NCBI GenBank assembly: GCA_036381195.1 | Contig: DASVDH010000018.1 | Coordinates: forward strand, 1 to 64,000 | Length of the DNA: 64,000 nt | Reading direction: 5' to 3' | DNA from: RSA9 sp036381195 | GTDB lineage: Bacteria; Gemmatimonadota; Gemmatimonadetes; Longimicrobiales; RSA9 | In this document: positions 52,641-62,255 of the stretch, piece by piece | How positions within the stretch are numbered: the stretch's first letter is position 1 | Layout: every line of letters begins with the position of its first letter | The notes under the pieces: model-generated | Seen by the model: only the letters and a program-made list of their open reading frames with translations | The model's database searches: none | Told to the model about the DNA's origin: nothing | Program-made: the position numbers and the translations under genes

Positions 52641-54593
52641 ATGCCGGCAGGTGCGAAAACGGCGGGGCGCGGCGGAGGAGCGTCCACGCTCGAGCTCAGG
52701 GTCCGCAACATGTCGTTCCTTCTCGAGCGGCTGGGGCGCGACTGCGCCCCGGACCAGTTCGTCCGCGAGCTGACGGTCAACGCGGTGCAGGCGGTGCAGC
52801 GGGCCGGCGGCGCGGGAACGGTGGTGTGGGATCACGAGCCGGTCTACACGCGGCGGCTGGGCGCCGCGAAGCTGTGCATCGCGGACACGGGCGTGGGCAT
52901 GACGGGCCCCGAGATGGTGGAGTACATCAACCACCTGGCATCCAGCGGCGGCGTCCAGGCGGAGGATGGCAACTTCGGCGTGGGTGCGAAGATCGCGGCC
53001 GCGACGCGCAACCCGGCGGGGATCGTCTATCTCTCGTGGAGGCGGGGCGCCGGGGCGATGGTCTGGCTGTGGCGCAACCCGGAGACGGGGCAGTACGGGC
53101 TCAAGCGCCTGCGACGGGCCGGCGGCGCGGACGCCTACTGGGCGCGGGCGCCGGACGCGCTGAAGCCGGCGCTCATTGGCGAGCACGGCACGGTGGTCGT
53201 GCTCCTGGGCGAGCGGGAGTCCGCGGATACGACGCTGCCGCCGTACGCCGCGGCGGACGAAGCGAGCCGCGCGCTGTGGCTGACGCGGTACCTGAACGGC
53301 CGGTTCTTCGAGCTGCCTGCGGGCGTGGCGCTGAGGGCGCGCGAGCACTGGGGCACGCCGCGTTCCCGCGTCCGGCCGGTCTACGGCATGAAGCACTTCC
53401 TGGAACTGGTGAGCGAGGCGAGCGGGCGCGTGCGGCTCCCGGACGCGACGGCGCACTGGTGGATCCTGCCGGCGGACGTGCCCGAGGAGCTGGCGCAGCG
53501 TTACCCGGCGAGCGGCCATGTGGGCGCGCTGTACCAGGGCGAGCTGTACGAGCTCTACACGGGCCGGGCGGGCACGGCGAAGCTCCAGGGCTTCGGGGTC
53601 GCGGTCGGGCACCAGCGTGTGGTGCTGTACGTCGAGCCGCGGGTGACGCGCGGGCGCCGGGTCGTCCCGAACACCGCGCGGACCGCGCTGCTCGTGGACG
53701 GCCGCCCCTTGCCTTGGGAGGATTGGGCGGAGCGGTTCCGCGAGAACATGCCGGCGGCGATCCTCGCGCTCATGGAGGAGGCCGCGGGTGCGCGGGCCGC
53801 GCGGGACCGCACCGAGTCCTTCAAGCAGCGCATGAAGGGGCTGGCAAACCTCCTGTTCATCGGCGGGAGCGGGGGTGAGAACCTGCGGCGGCTGTTCGCC
53901 ATGGAGGGGCCGGCTTCGCGCCGCGACGAGAGCGGCGACGACGTCGCTCCCGCGCGCGCCGGGCCCAAGGCCGCTGCCGGCCTGAGCGACGCGCGCGGGG
54001 ATGGGCGCGTCGCTCAGGCCGCCGCTGCCAGCAGCCGCGCGGCCCCGGACGACCCCGCGGGAGCCGGCGACGACCGCGGGGCGGCCGACCGGCGTGATGG
54101 CGAGGCCGCGCGGCGGGGGATGGATGCCGGGTCGCGAGACGCCCCGCGGCCGGATCGCGACCGCGCGCTGCCGGAGCTGGACTTGGACCGGCTGCTCGAT
54201 CTCGAGGTGGTCTGGGTGTCCGAGGCGGAGTGCGGCGTGGCCGACCGCGCGGCCCGCTACATCCCGGAAACGAACACGCTGCTCATGAACCGGGACTTCC
54301 GGGTCTTCGCGGGCTACATCGAGCGGTGGCGCCAGAAGTATGCGGGCAACCCGGCCGCGCAGCGGGAAGTCGAGGACCTGGTGCGCGAATGGCTCGAGCA
54401 GCCGCTCCGCGAGCTCGTCATCCGCTCACACTTCCTGCGCGGCAGCCCGGACTGGTCGGAGGAGCACATCCGCGTGCTGCTCTCGGACGAGGCGCTGACC
54501 GCGGTCTCGCTGCCGTGCTACCTCACGGAGATGAAACTGCGCACCGCCCTGGCGCAGCGGTTGGGACGGCTGCGGCCAGCGCAGGCGGCGTGA
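52641..54593 (+). CDS. GHKL (Hsp90-like) ATPase with disordered middle region
   Basis: 650 residues with GGAAGAGG upstream of the ATG. The N-terminal GHKL fold is clear: RNMSFLLERLGRDCAPDQFVRELTVNAVQAV (N box with Glu and Asn), CIADTGVGMTGPEMVEYIN (G1) and DGNFGVGAKIAAATRN (G2). It is unlike histidine kinases, since there is no His-phosphorylation domain. Residues about 400-515 are Ala/Asp/Arg-rich and disordered. A C-terminal domain (about 520-640; LLDLEVVWVSEAECGVADRAARYIPETNTLLMNRDFR) ends in charged helices. The shape resembles MORC- and MutL-like ATPases, some with roles in DNA or phage defence. Its function here is unknown and it has no obvious partner. Confidence 0.8.
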   Translation: MPAGAKTAGRGGGASTLELRVRNMSFLLERLGRDCAPDQFVRELTVNAVQAVQRAGGAGTVVWDHEPVYTRRLGAAKLCIADTGVGMTGPEMVEYINHLASSGGVQAEDGNFGVGAKIAAATRNPAGIVYLSWRRGAGAMVWLWRNPETGQYGLKRLRRAGGADAYWARAPDALKPALIGEHGTVVVLLGERESADTTLPPYAAADEASRALWLTRYLNGRFFELPAGVALRAREHWGTPRSRVRPVYGMKHFLELVSEASGRVRLPDATAHWWILPADVPEELAQRYPASGHVGALYQGELYELYTGRAGTAKLQGFGVAVGHQRVVLYVEPRVTRGRRVVPNTARTALLVDGRPLPWEDWAERFRENMPAAILALMEEAAGARAARDRTESFKQRMKGLANLLFIGGSGGENLRRLFAMEGPASRRDESGDDVAPARAGPKAAAGLSDARGDGRVAQAAAASSRAAPDDPAGAGDDRGAADRRDGEAARRGMDAGSRDAPRPDRDRALPELDLDRLLDLEVVWVSEAECGVADRAARYIPETNTLLMNRDFRVFAGYIERWRQKYAGNPAAQREVEDLVREWLEQPLRELVIRSHFLRGSPDWSEEHIRVLLSDEALTAVSLPCYLTEMKLRTALAQRLGRLRPAQAA

Positions 54594-54748
54594 TCGGCGC
54601 GGCGCGTCGTGGTGACGATCGGCGGGGCGCGTGGCGATGAGGATCGGCGCCGCGCGTCCCGGTGACGATCGGCGCGTCGCGATGAGGATCGGCGCGGCGC
54701 GTTGCGCGGGAGGTGCCCGAGTAGCCGGCGCCGCGCGTCCCGGTGACC
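54592..54748. repeat. Imperfect tandem repeats of about 25 bases
   Basis: Copies starting GATCGGCG occur at 54592, 54617, 54642, 54667 (20 bases long) and 54687, with a partial one at 54725. The units end alternately in GGTGAC and CGATGAG. They begin at the stop codon of the GHKL gene and run to the end of the next gene. They look like recent local duplication. Confidence 0.7.
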
Positions 54749-54755
54749 GACCTCA

Positions 54756-56090
54756 TCAGGTCCCGCGCGGCTTCGCCTTGCGCCCGCTGCCGCCCGAGGA
54801 GCCCTTCTCCACCGTGCTGCTCCCCGCCTTGTACCCTCCGCGCGTGGCGCGGCCGCCGGAGCTCGGGGCGACGGCGCTGCGCTCCGGCTCGATCCGCGAA
54901 CCGCCGGCGCGCGGGTGCGCCTTGCCCTTCGAATCATCCCGGTTGCGGCGCGTGTAGCCGCCGCCCGGCACCGCCCGGCCGCCCGGGTCCGGCTTCCGCT
55001 CGACGATGACGATCGGATCGGTCACCCGGCCGCCCCAGCGCCGGTAGCGCGGCCACAAGTCGGCGCAACCCGAATAGCCGTAGCCGGGCGCGTACGGCTG
55101 GCCGTAGCGGAGCGAGCCGCGATAGAACCCGATGCGCCATGGTGAGCGGAAGCCGTAACACGCGGGGCCGTAGCCGTAGGCGTTCACGTAGCTCGAGGGG
55201 TAGCCGCGAAGGGCATCGCCGGCGACGGGCGCCGCAGCCGGCTCCGGCGCACGGAAGTCCGCCGAGAGCGCCGTGCGGTCCAGCGTGAACCGGTCGGGGA
55301 ACGAGAGCGCGATCATGAGGTCGATCGTCCTGGCCGAAACGCCGGCATCCGCCAGCCGCACGAGCGCCTCGGCGTCCAGCGGGAAGGGCTCGCCGTAATC
55401 GGCGAGCAGCGCCTGCACGACCTGCTCGTCGACCTCCGAGGCCGCCTCGATGACGTCGCCGACCGAGAGCGTGGCCGCCGCCGCCTTGCGCGCGGTCTCG
55501 AGCGCGAGCGCGTTGCCCGCGGGCGGCTCGCGGCCGTGCGCCCGATGTTCCTGATCGGTCGCGAAGCGGTAGCGGCGCACCTCGAGCGCGCGTGCGTCGC
55601 CGGCGCGCACCACCTCCGCGTCGAGCCAGTCGCCGCTCGCGAGCATCATCGTCGCGCCGGAGGACTCGCGCCGCACCCCGCCCTCGCACGTGAGCACCGA
55701 GCGGTAGAACACGCGGCCGCCATCCGCCGACCAGCGCGCGCGCTCCCACCCGGCACAGCCACCCACCTCGACCTCGCGCCGCACGCCATCCGCCCTGAGC
55801 ACCCGGCGCGCCACCTCCTCGCCCTCCTGCACGGTGGCGACGACGATGCCCGCGCCATCCGCGGCCGGCCCCACGCACACGAGGAACGCCGGCGTCCGGA
55901 CGGTGGCATCACCCCCTCCGGACGAATCCGACCCCGACTCCGCGACCGGCACCCAGCAGCCGAGCCAGGGCAGCCAGCGAGCGTCGGCGGGGCGCTGCGC
56001 GGCGGCCGCGCCCGGCGCGAGGCACGCCAGCACGAGCGCGAGGACGACTGCCCGGACCGGACCATGCGCGCACATGCGTCTCCTCCTCAT
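54756..56090 (-). CDS. Secreted protein of unknown function, glycine/tyrosine-rich C-terminus
   Basis: 444 residues with a signal peptide (AVVLALVLACLAPGAAAA). The middle (about 35-280) has no family I recognise, but contains DIGLLVNG-like short helix-rich parts and a helical segment EALVRLADAGVSARTIDLMIALSFPDRF. The C-terminus (about 300-444) is rich in Gly, Tyr, Arg and Ser (AYGYGPACYGF, RYGQPYAPGYGYSG) and probably disordered or surface-attached. It shares one base with the stop of the upstream outer-membrane gene, so the two form an operon. Confidence 0.7.
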   Translation of the reverse strand: MRRRRMCAHGPVRAVVLALVLACLAPGAAAAQRPADARWLPWLGCWVPVAESGSDSSGGGDATVRTPAFLVCVGPAADGAGIVVATVQEGEEVARRVLRADGVRREVEVGGCAGWERARWSADGGRVFYRSVLTCEGGVRRESSGATMMLASGDWLDAEVVRAGDARALEVRRYRFATDQEHRAHGREPPAGNALALETARKAAAATLSVGDVIEAASEVDEQVVQALLADYGEPFPLDAEALVRLADAGVSARTIDLMIALSFPDRFTLDRTALSADFRAPEPAAAPVAGDALRGYPSSYVNAYGYGPACYGFRSPWRIGFYRGSLRYGQPYAPGYGYSGCADLWPRYRRWGGRVTDPIVIVERKPDPGGRAVPGGGYTRRNRDDSKGKAHPRAGGSRIEPERSAVAPSSGGRATRGGYKAGSSTVEKGSSGGSGRKAKPRGT

Positions 56091-56848
56091 CAGAACGTCA
56101 GGGCCAGGCCGACCGACATCGCCAGCCCGCCCAGGCCAATGTCCTCGCGGCCGCTCCGGTCGAATCCGCTGAAATCACCGGCCGCGCGGCCGGCCCCGCG
56201 GCTGTAGCGTGCATCCGCGACCAGCGCGGCGCGCGTGCTCACGCGCAGCTCGGCGCCGCCCCCGATGTAGACGAGGCCCGCCCAGCCGCTCGACCGCAGC
56301 TCGTCGGTGAAAATGTCGAGCGACTCCTCGTCCACGAAATCCCCCTCCTGCTCGTACGCGTGATGCGCGATGCCCGCGCCGGCGGTCGCGTAAAGCGCGG
56401 CGCGCGCGGGAATCCACGCGAAGCGGCTAATCGATCGGCCGCGCGGCGTCAGGTACAGCCGCGCGCCGAGCGTGAGCGGGAGCTGCCAGAAGCGCGTCGT
56501 CTGCCGGATGGGTTGGTCGTCCTGGTCCACCCAGTGGCGGAACTCGGAGCGGATGCTGGTCCACGAGAAGCCCGCGCCGACCACGACGTCCGCGCGCTCC
56601 GCGATGCGCAGGGCAAGGTCTGCACTGAACGCGACCGCATCCAGATCGTCTGGCTCCACGGTCAGGTTCTGGAACGTGTGCGCGAACACCTCGCCCTCCG
56701 AGCGCGCGAACAGTCGGCCGACACGGAACGTGACCGACCCGTGTGGCGCACCGAAGAGGAAGTCCTGGGCGGCGAGGGACGGGGGCGTGGCCAGCGCGGC
56801 AAGGAGAAGCGCTGGCGGCATCACGCGGAGGGGCTGAGGGCGAAACAT
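56090..56848 (-). CDS. Outer-membrane beta-barrel protein
   Basis: 252 residues from ATG 56848 (GGAG 7 bases upstream) with a signal peptide (ALLLAALATPPSLAAQ). The mature protein has alternating hydrophobic strands and ends in Phe after LGGLAMSVGLALTF, the outer-membrane insertion signal. Typical strand pairs are ADVVVGAGFSWTSIRSEF and RFWQLPLTLGARLYL. It is probably a small OmpW/OmpX-like barrel of unknown cargo. The secreted protein gene follows with a one-base overlap. Confidence 0.8.
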   Translation of the reverse strand: MFRPQPLRVMPPALLLAALATPPSLAAQDFLFGAPHGSVTFRVGRLFARSEGEVFAHTFQNLTVEPDDLDAVAFSADLALRIAERADVVVGAGFSWTSIRSEFRHWVDQDDQPIRQTTRFWQLPLTLGARLYLTPRGRSISRFAWIPARAALYATAGAGIAHHAYEQEGDFVDEESLDIFTDELRSSGWAGLVYIGGGAELRVSTRAALVADARYSRGAGRAAGDFSGFDRSGREDIGLGGLAMSVGLALTF

Positions 56849-57482
56849 GGGAGCTCCCCGGGGCGCTCGGTGTCGCAGGATATCGATGGATACCGCCGGG
56901 TCGCGCGAGAAGGTTCCGCTCTTGCCCCGCTGGCGCCTCGCAGTGCTCCTCTCGGGCTCGGGCGCCCGGAGGGGCGGTCGGCGGCGCGGCCGGCCATTCG
57001 AGGCGGCGGATCTCTCTATCCCGCACGGGGTTCGCACACTGTTCGCAGGAATTGTGGGGACCGGACCCTCCCGCCGGCCGCCTCTCGGCCGGGCGGGCGG
57101 ATCCGCTGCGGGGGCTGGCCGGACGCCGGATGAACTGCGGGGATTACCATGAGGAGAAACGGAGGAAGTGGGACCGGTATCCTCCGTACTGCCCACCCGG
57201 TGCCCCCACAATTGCTGCGAACAGTGTTGTAAGCGATGGCCGGCGCGAGTGCCGCAGCCGGGCGCGCCGGTGGCCGGCCTGGCCCGGCCCCCGCCCGGCC
57301 CCCGCCCGGCGCCCGCCGCGGCCCCGCTTTCCGGCCCCGTTTTCTGAAAAGGACCCCGGCTTCGACCGCTCGGTAGTAATACGAAAAACGGCGTGCAGGC
57401 GGGGGCCCCGCGACACGAGGTCGGAGTCGGTCCCGGGGCGCCGCGCCGGCGCCGTCCTGGAGAAACGGAGCGAAGGAGACGC
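56849..57482. other. Long divergent spacer with an inverted repeat
   Basis: About 630 bases between the barrel gene and the phosphofructokinase gene. It contains an inverted repeat at 57035-57060 and 57203-57229 with a GC-rich central part. I see no ORF of good quality and no convincing promoter. Confidence 0.4.
57035..57229. repeat. 25-base inverted repeat pair, MITE-like
   Basis: Arm 1 (57035-57060) contains CACTGTTCGCAGGAATTGTG. Arm 2 (57203-57229) contains CACAATTGCTGCGAACAGTG, its reverse complement with a single change. About 140 bases lie between. It could be a small non-autonomous element or a pair of regulator sites facing each other. Confidence 0.65.
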
Positions 57483-58679
57483 ATGGCGACGAAGGGCACG
57501 ATCGGCATCCTGACGGGTGGCGGCGACGTGCCGGGGCTGAACCCGGCGATCCGAGCGATCACGATCCGCGCATTGCGCGAGGGCTACCGCGTACTGGGCA
57601 TTCGGCGCGGCTGGGCGGGGCTGTCCGACCTGATCCGGGATCCGGACGCGGACAACAGCAACAACGTGCAAGTTTTGACGGAGGACGTGGTGAACCGCGC
57701 GGGCCGCACCGGCGGCACGTTCCTGCACACGTCACGCACGCGCCCGAGCTTCCTGCCGCGTGCAGCCGTGCCCCCGCACCTCCAGGACAAGTACCACGAC
57801 GACGTCAACGACCTCACGCCCGAGGTGCTGAAGAACCTCGAGTGGCTGGGCATCGACACGCTGATTCCGATCGGCGGGGACGACACGCTCAGCTACGCGC
57901 AGCGGCTGCACCAGGAGGGCGTCCGCATCGTCGCCGTGCCCAAGACGATGGACAACGACGTGCCGGGCACGGACTACTGCATCGGGTTCAGCACGTGCGT
58001 CACGCGCACCATCGAGCTCACGAACCGCCTGCGCACGAGCGCGGGCTCGCACGAGCGGTTCCTGGTGGTCGAGGTGTTCGGCCGCTACGCCGGCTTCACC
58101 GCGCTGCTGCCGACCATGGCGGGCGCGGCGCACCGCTGCGTGATCCCGGAGCACCCGTTCGACATCGAGCGTCTGACGGAGCTGCTCGTCTACGACCGCA
58201 ACCGCAACCCCAGCCGCTACGCCGTCGTGCTCGTCTCCGAGGGCGCGCGCCTCGCCCACCAGGAAGACTACATGTTCGAGAGCGAGGAGGCGGACCAGTA
58301 CGGCCACCGCAAGCTGGGCGGCATCGGCGACCACGTCGCCGCGCTGCTGAAGGAGGTCTCGCCGCAGTACAACAACGGCCGGCGCGTGGACGTGGTCAAC
58401 CAGCGGCTCGGTTACCTCGTCCGCTCCGGCGACCCGGACGCGATGGACTCGATCGTGCCGATGGCGTTCGGCAATCTCGCGCTGGACCTCGTGCTCTCCG
58501 GCAAGTCCGGCCTGCTCGTCAGCATCAACGAGGGCCGGTACGGCAGCGTGCCGCTCTCCATAGTGACCGAGCACAAGAAGGTGGTCAACGTCGAGGAGTA
58601 CTACAACATCGACCGCCTGCGGCCGAAGTACGAGACGTTCCAGGGCCGGCCGCTGTTCATCATGACGAGCGAGCGGTAG
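57483..58679 (+). CDS. Phosphofructokinase, probably pyrophosphate-dependent
   Basis: 398 residues with AAGGAGA before the ATG. It phosphorylates fructose 6-phosphate to fructose 1,6-bisphosphate in glycolysis. The PfkA fold is clear: GILTGGGDVPGLNPAI, LIPIGGDDTLSYA, VPKTMDNDVPGTDYCIGF, VEVFGRYAGFTALLP and IPEHPFDIERL. The phosphoryl-donor positions read Asp134 (GGDDT) and Lys154 (PKT). ATP-dependent enzymes have Gly at both, pyrophosphate-dependent ones Asp and Lys, so PPi is the likely donor. Confidence 0.92.
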   Translation: MATKGTIGILTGGGDVPGLNPAIRAITIRALREGYRVLGIRRGWAGLSDLIRDPDADNSNNVQVLTEDVVNRAGRTGGTFLHTSRTRPSFLPRAAVPPHLQDKYHDDVNDLTPEVLKNLEWLGIDTLIPIGGDDTLSYAQRLHQEGVRIVAVPKTMDNDVPGTDYCIGFSTCVTRTIELTNRLRTSAGSHERFLVVEVFGRYAGFTALLPTMAGAAHRCVIPEHPFDIERLTELLVYDRNRNPSRYAVVLVSEGARLAHQEDYMFESEEADQYGHRKLGGIGDHVAALLKEVSPQYNNGRRVDVVNQRLGYLVRSGDPDAMDSIVPMAFGNLALDLVLSGKSGLLVSINEGRYGSVPLSIVTEHKKVVNVEEYYNIDRLRPKYETFQGRPLFIMTSER

Positions 58680-58685
58680 GGACGG

Positions 58686-58707
58686 CGGCCGGGTGTTGGC
58701 CCGGCCG
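58686..58707. terminator. Hairpin after the phosphofructokinase gene
   Basis: CGGCCGGG (58686-58693) and CCCGGCCG (58700-58707) form an 8-base-pair stem 7 bases after the stop codon. There is no U tract. It faces the convergent nadC gene and may end both transcripts. Confidence 0.45.
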
Positions 58708-58885
58708 TAATGGTGCGGCGCGCGGTCGGTGGCCAGGACGGGCTCCGGCCGCGCGGGGGCGCGATGCCCTCGCTCAGCGTCTCGGCAAGCGAGCCCGCAC
58801 GGTCCCCGGCCGCGTCGGGGCGCGATCGCGCGCGGCGGGCCCGGCGGAGTCGTTCACCGCCGGGCCCGCTCCGCGCCGCCACCCC

Positions 58886-59740
<855 letters not shown>

Positions 59741-59777
59741 GCGGGCGGGAGCCGGTGCGAGCTGCGCGAAGTGAGGA

Positions 59778-60974
59778 TCAGTCTGCGGCCGCCGCAGCCC
59801 GCGAGCCATCGGCCGCCGCAGCCCGCGACCCACCGGCCGCGGCACCCGGGCCATTGCCCGCCGGGCGGTGTGCGCCCGGGCCGTTGCCGCCCGCCGGTGC
59901 CCGCGAGCCGTTCGATCCCGGCCCACCCTTCCCGCGCCCGACCGCGAGCATGCGCTCGACGGCGACGCGCGCGCGGGCCGCCACGTCCTCCGGGATCTCG
60001 ATGCGATGCGTCATCGTGCGGAGGGACCGGAGCACCCCGGGCAGCGTGCTGCGCTTCATGTAGGGACACAGGTTGCAGGGCCGCACGAACTCGATCTCCG
60101 GGTACTCGACCGCGACGTTGTCGCTCATCGAGCACTCGGTCACCATCATGACGCGCGTGGGTCGGGTCTCCCCCACGTGCCGGATCATCCCCGCCGTCGA
60201 GCCGACGTAGTCCGCCTCGGCCAGCACGTCCGGCGGGCATTCGGGGTGGGCGAGGACGTGGACGCCCGGATAGGCGGAACGGAATGCGCGCACCTCGTCG
60301 CCGGTGAAGCGCTCGTGCACGACGCATCGACCCTGCCACATGATCACCTCGACGCCCGTCTCCTTGGCGACGTGGCGACCCAGGTACTCGTCAGGGAGGA
60401 AGATGATGCGCTCGGCGCCCAGCGAGCGCACCACCTCCACCGCGTTGCCGGATGTGCAGCAGATGTCCGACTCGGCCTTCACCGCGGCGGACGTATTGAC
60501 GTACGTGACCACGGGTACGCCGGGGTGACGCTCGCGCAACGAGCGCACGTCGTCCGCCGTGATCGCGTCCGCCAGTGAGCAGCCCGCCTCGAGGTCCGGG
60601 ATCAGGACCGTCTTCTCCGGGTTGAGGAGCTTGGCGGTCTCCGCCATGAAGTGCACGCCGCACAGCACGATCACGTCCGCGTCCGTCTCCGCGGCCGCGC
60701 GCGCGAGCGCGAGCGAGTCGCCCGTGATGTCCGCGATGCCGTGGAAGATCTCCGGCGTCTGGTAGTTGTGCGCGAGGATCACCGCGTTGCGCTCCCGCTT
60801 GAGCCGGCCGATCTCGTGGATGTACGGCGCGTGGGCGGGCCATTCGACCTCGGGGATCACGTGGCGCACGCGCTCGTACAGCGGCGCGGTCGCCTCTGCG
60901 ACCTCGGGCGTGTAGGCGGGAACGGCCTCGCCCGTCACGGCGTCGGCGGCAGGGGCGTGGGGTGCGGACGACAT
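59778..60974 (-). CDS. nadA: Quinolinate synthase A
   Basis: 398 residues from ATG 60974 (GGAG 7 bases upstream). It condenses iminoaspartate with dihydroxyacetone phosphate into quinolinate. The three [4Fe-4S] ligand cysteines lie in LCGVHFMAETAKLL, HPECPPDVL and PCNLCPYMKR. HNYQTPEIFHGIADITGDS and SGNAVEVVRSLGAERIIFLPDEYLG also fit. The last 45 residues are a Gly/Ala/Ser-rich tail made of short repeats, not found in the family; it is probably disordered. No nadB is present. Confidence 0.97.
   Translation of the reverse strand: MSSAPHAPAADAVTGEAVPAYTPEVAEATAPLYERVRHVIPEVEWPAHAPYIHEIGRLKRERNAVILAHNYQTPEIFHGIADITGDSLALARAAAETDADVIVLCGVHFMAETAKLLNPEKTVLIPDLEAGCSLADAITADDVRSLRERHPGVPVVTYVNTSAAVKAESDICCTSGNAVEVVRSLGAERIIFLPDEYLGRHVAKETGVEVIMWQGRCVVHERFTGDEVRAFRSAYPGVHVLAHPECPPDVLAEADYVGSTAGMIRHVGETRPTRVMMVTECSMSDNVAVEYPEIEFVRPCNLCPYMKRSTLPGVLRSLRTMTHRIEIPEDVAARARVAVERMLAVGRGKGGPGSNGSRAPAGGNGPGAHRPAGNGPGAAAGGSRAAAADGSRAAAAAD
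59786..59833. repeat. Two tandem 24-base repeats in the 3' end of nadA
   Basis: CGGCCGCCGCAGCCCGCGA followed by CCAT or CCCAC occurs at 59786-59809 and 59810-59833. It encodes the GSRAAAAD-like tail of NadA. Confidence 0.75.
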
Positions 60975-61051
60975 GCAGCTCTCCTGCAATGGAGCGGGTT
61001 GGCTCGCCGAGAATGCGCGAACGGCTCGGGCCTGGGGCCGTTCGCGCGGGA

Positions 61052-61081
61052 AGAGTATGACGCTGCGCCTGCGGCTGTCAA
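61052..61081 (-). promoter_or_regulatory. Promoter of nadA-nadC
   Basis: Minus strand: TTGACA (61081-61076), 18 bases, TACTCT (61057-61052). The nadA ATG is about 70 bases downstream. No NadR- or NiaR-type operator was recognised. Confidence 0.5.
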
Positions 61082-61267
61082 CGTCGCGCATGGCGCGAAA
61101 CGCGGACGCGGCAGCGTCCACCGGCGGTGACATGCGCACGGCCACGCGCGACGCCGGTACCCGCGCAAACCCGCGCCGCGCCTCGATTCTCCGGCGCCGC
61201 CGCAGTCTGGCACCGCGCCTGCCTTCGCACGCGGCGCAGACCGCGTCAGAGATTCCCGGGAGGTCCC

Positions 61268-61921
61268 ATGGCCAGACCCACTGTCCGAAGAGAGGCGCGC
61301 ACGCTCGTCCTGATCCAGATCCTGCTCGTCGCGGCCGCGGCACCCGCCGCAGCGCAGTGGTCTCCGCGCGCGACCCCGGCGCGTGCACCCGCCGTCGAGA
61401 TCACCCCCTACGCCGGCGTCCTGATCTCCGACGACCTCCTCGAGGGCCCCTTCGGCACGGCCGTCGGGCCCGCGCCGGCGCCGATCTTCGGCGCACAGGT
61501 CGCCTTCCCCCTCGCCTTCGGCGTCTCCCTCATCGCGAACGCCGCCTACTCGAGCGCGGACCTGCGCGCGAGCGCGCCGGTCTTCGGAGGCGTGGACTTC
61601 GGCAAGAGCGCCACGTGGCTGTACGACGGGGGCGTCGAGGTCGCGCTGCCGCTCGCGAGCTTCGCGCGCCCGCTCGTGCAGGTCGGCGCCGGCGGCGTGC
61701 ATCGCGAGCTGAACGTCGAGGACATGAGCACCACCGCCGACGACTTCATGTTCAACGTCGGCGTCGGACTCGACCTCGCCTTCTCGCGCGGCGCCGGCCT
61801 GCGCCTCATGGCCAGGGACTACATCGGCGAGTTCGACTTCCAGGAGGCCGCTTTCTTCCCCATCGACGGTGACCGGCTGCACAACTTCGCGCTGAGCGCG
61901 GGGCTGCGGCTGTCGTTCTGA
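61268..61921 (+). CDS. Outer-membrane beta-barrel protein
   Basis: 217 residues from ATG 61268 (GGGAGG 3 bases upstream, a tight spacing). A signal peptide (LVLIQILLVAAAAPAAAQ) is followed by a barrel of alternating strands (VEITPYAGVLISDDL, FGVSLIANAAYSSADL, GVGLDLAFSRGAGLRLMARDY) ending in Phe (SAGLRLSF). It resembles the OmpA-N/OmpW type. The cargo is unknown; it is divergent from the nadA promoter. Confidence 0.83.
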   Translation: MARPTVRREARTLVLIQILLVAAAAPAAAQWSPRATPARAPAVEITPYAGVLISDDLLEGPFGTAVGPAPAPIFGAQVAFPLAFGVSLIANAAYSSADLRASAPVFGGVDFGKSATWLYDGGVEVALPLASFARPLVQVGAGGVHRELNVEDMSTTADDFMFNVGVGLDLAFSRGAGLRLMARDYIGEFDFQEAAFFPIDGDRLHNFALSAGLRLSF

Positions 61922-62255
61922 CGCCGGCACGGCGCCGGACGGGCGACGCTGGGGGCCGCCGGGCGATTCCGGTGGCCCTCTCGTCTTGCTGCGGCAGCCA
62001 TCGCCTCCGGCCCCACGCCGCACGGCGCGGCGGCCGACCTGCGCTGCGCCCCACCGCCGTCCGGCTCCCTGTCGATCCGGCCGCGCCCCGTTCGTCGCTC
62101 CGATGAGCGGACGATGGCGGTCACGCGGACCGACGGCGGCGTGTCGATCCGGCCACGCGACGTTCGTCGCACCGATGGGCGGCGACGGTTCCACGGCCCG
62201 CACGGGAGGCCGGCCGGGCTCCGCCACAGGAGACAACCACAGGGAGGTTCCAACC
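61922..62255. other. Spacer with a 41-base direct repeat
   Basis: The 41-base copies lie at 62070-62110 and 62142-62182 with five differences, period 72 bases. They are followed 74 bases later by the start of the YCII gene. Otherwise I see nothing. Confidence 0.5.
62070..62182. repeat. 41-base direct repeat
   Basis: Both copies start TGTCGATCCGGCC and end in CCGATG-GCGG, with five mismatches. They may be a duplicated regulator site for the YCII-VOC operon. Confidence 0.6.
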
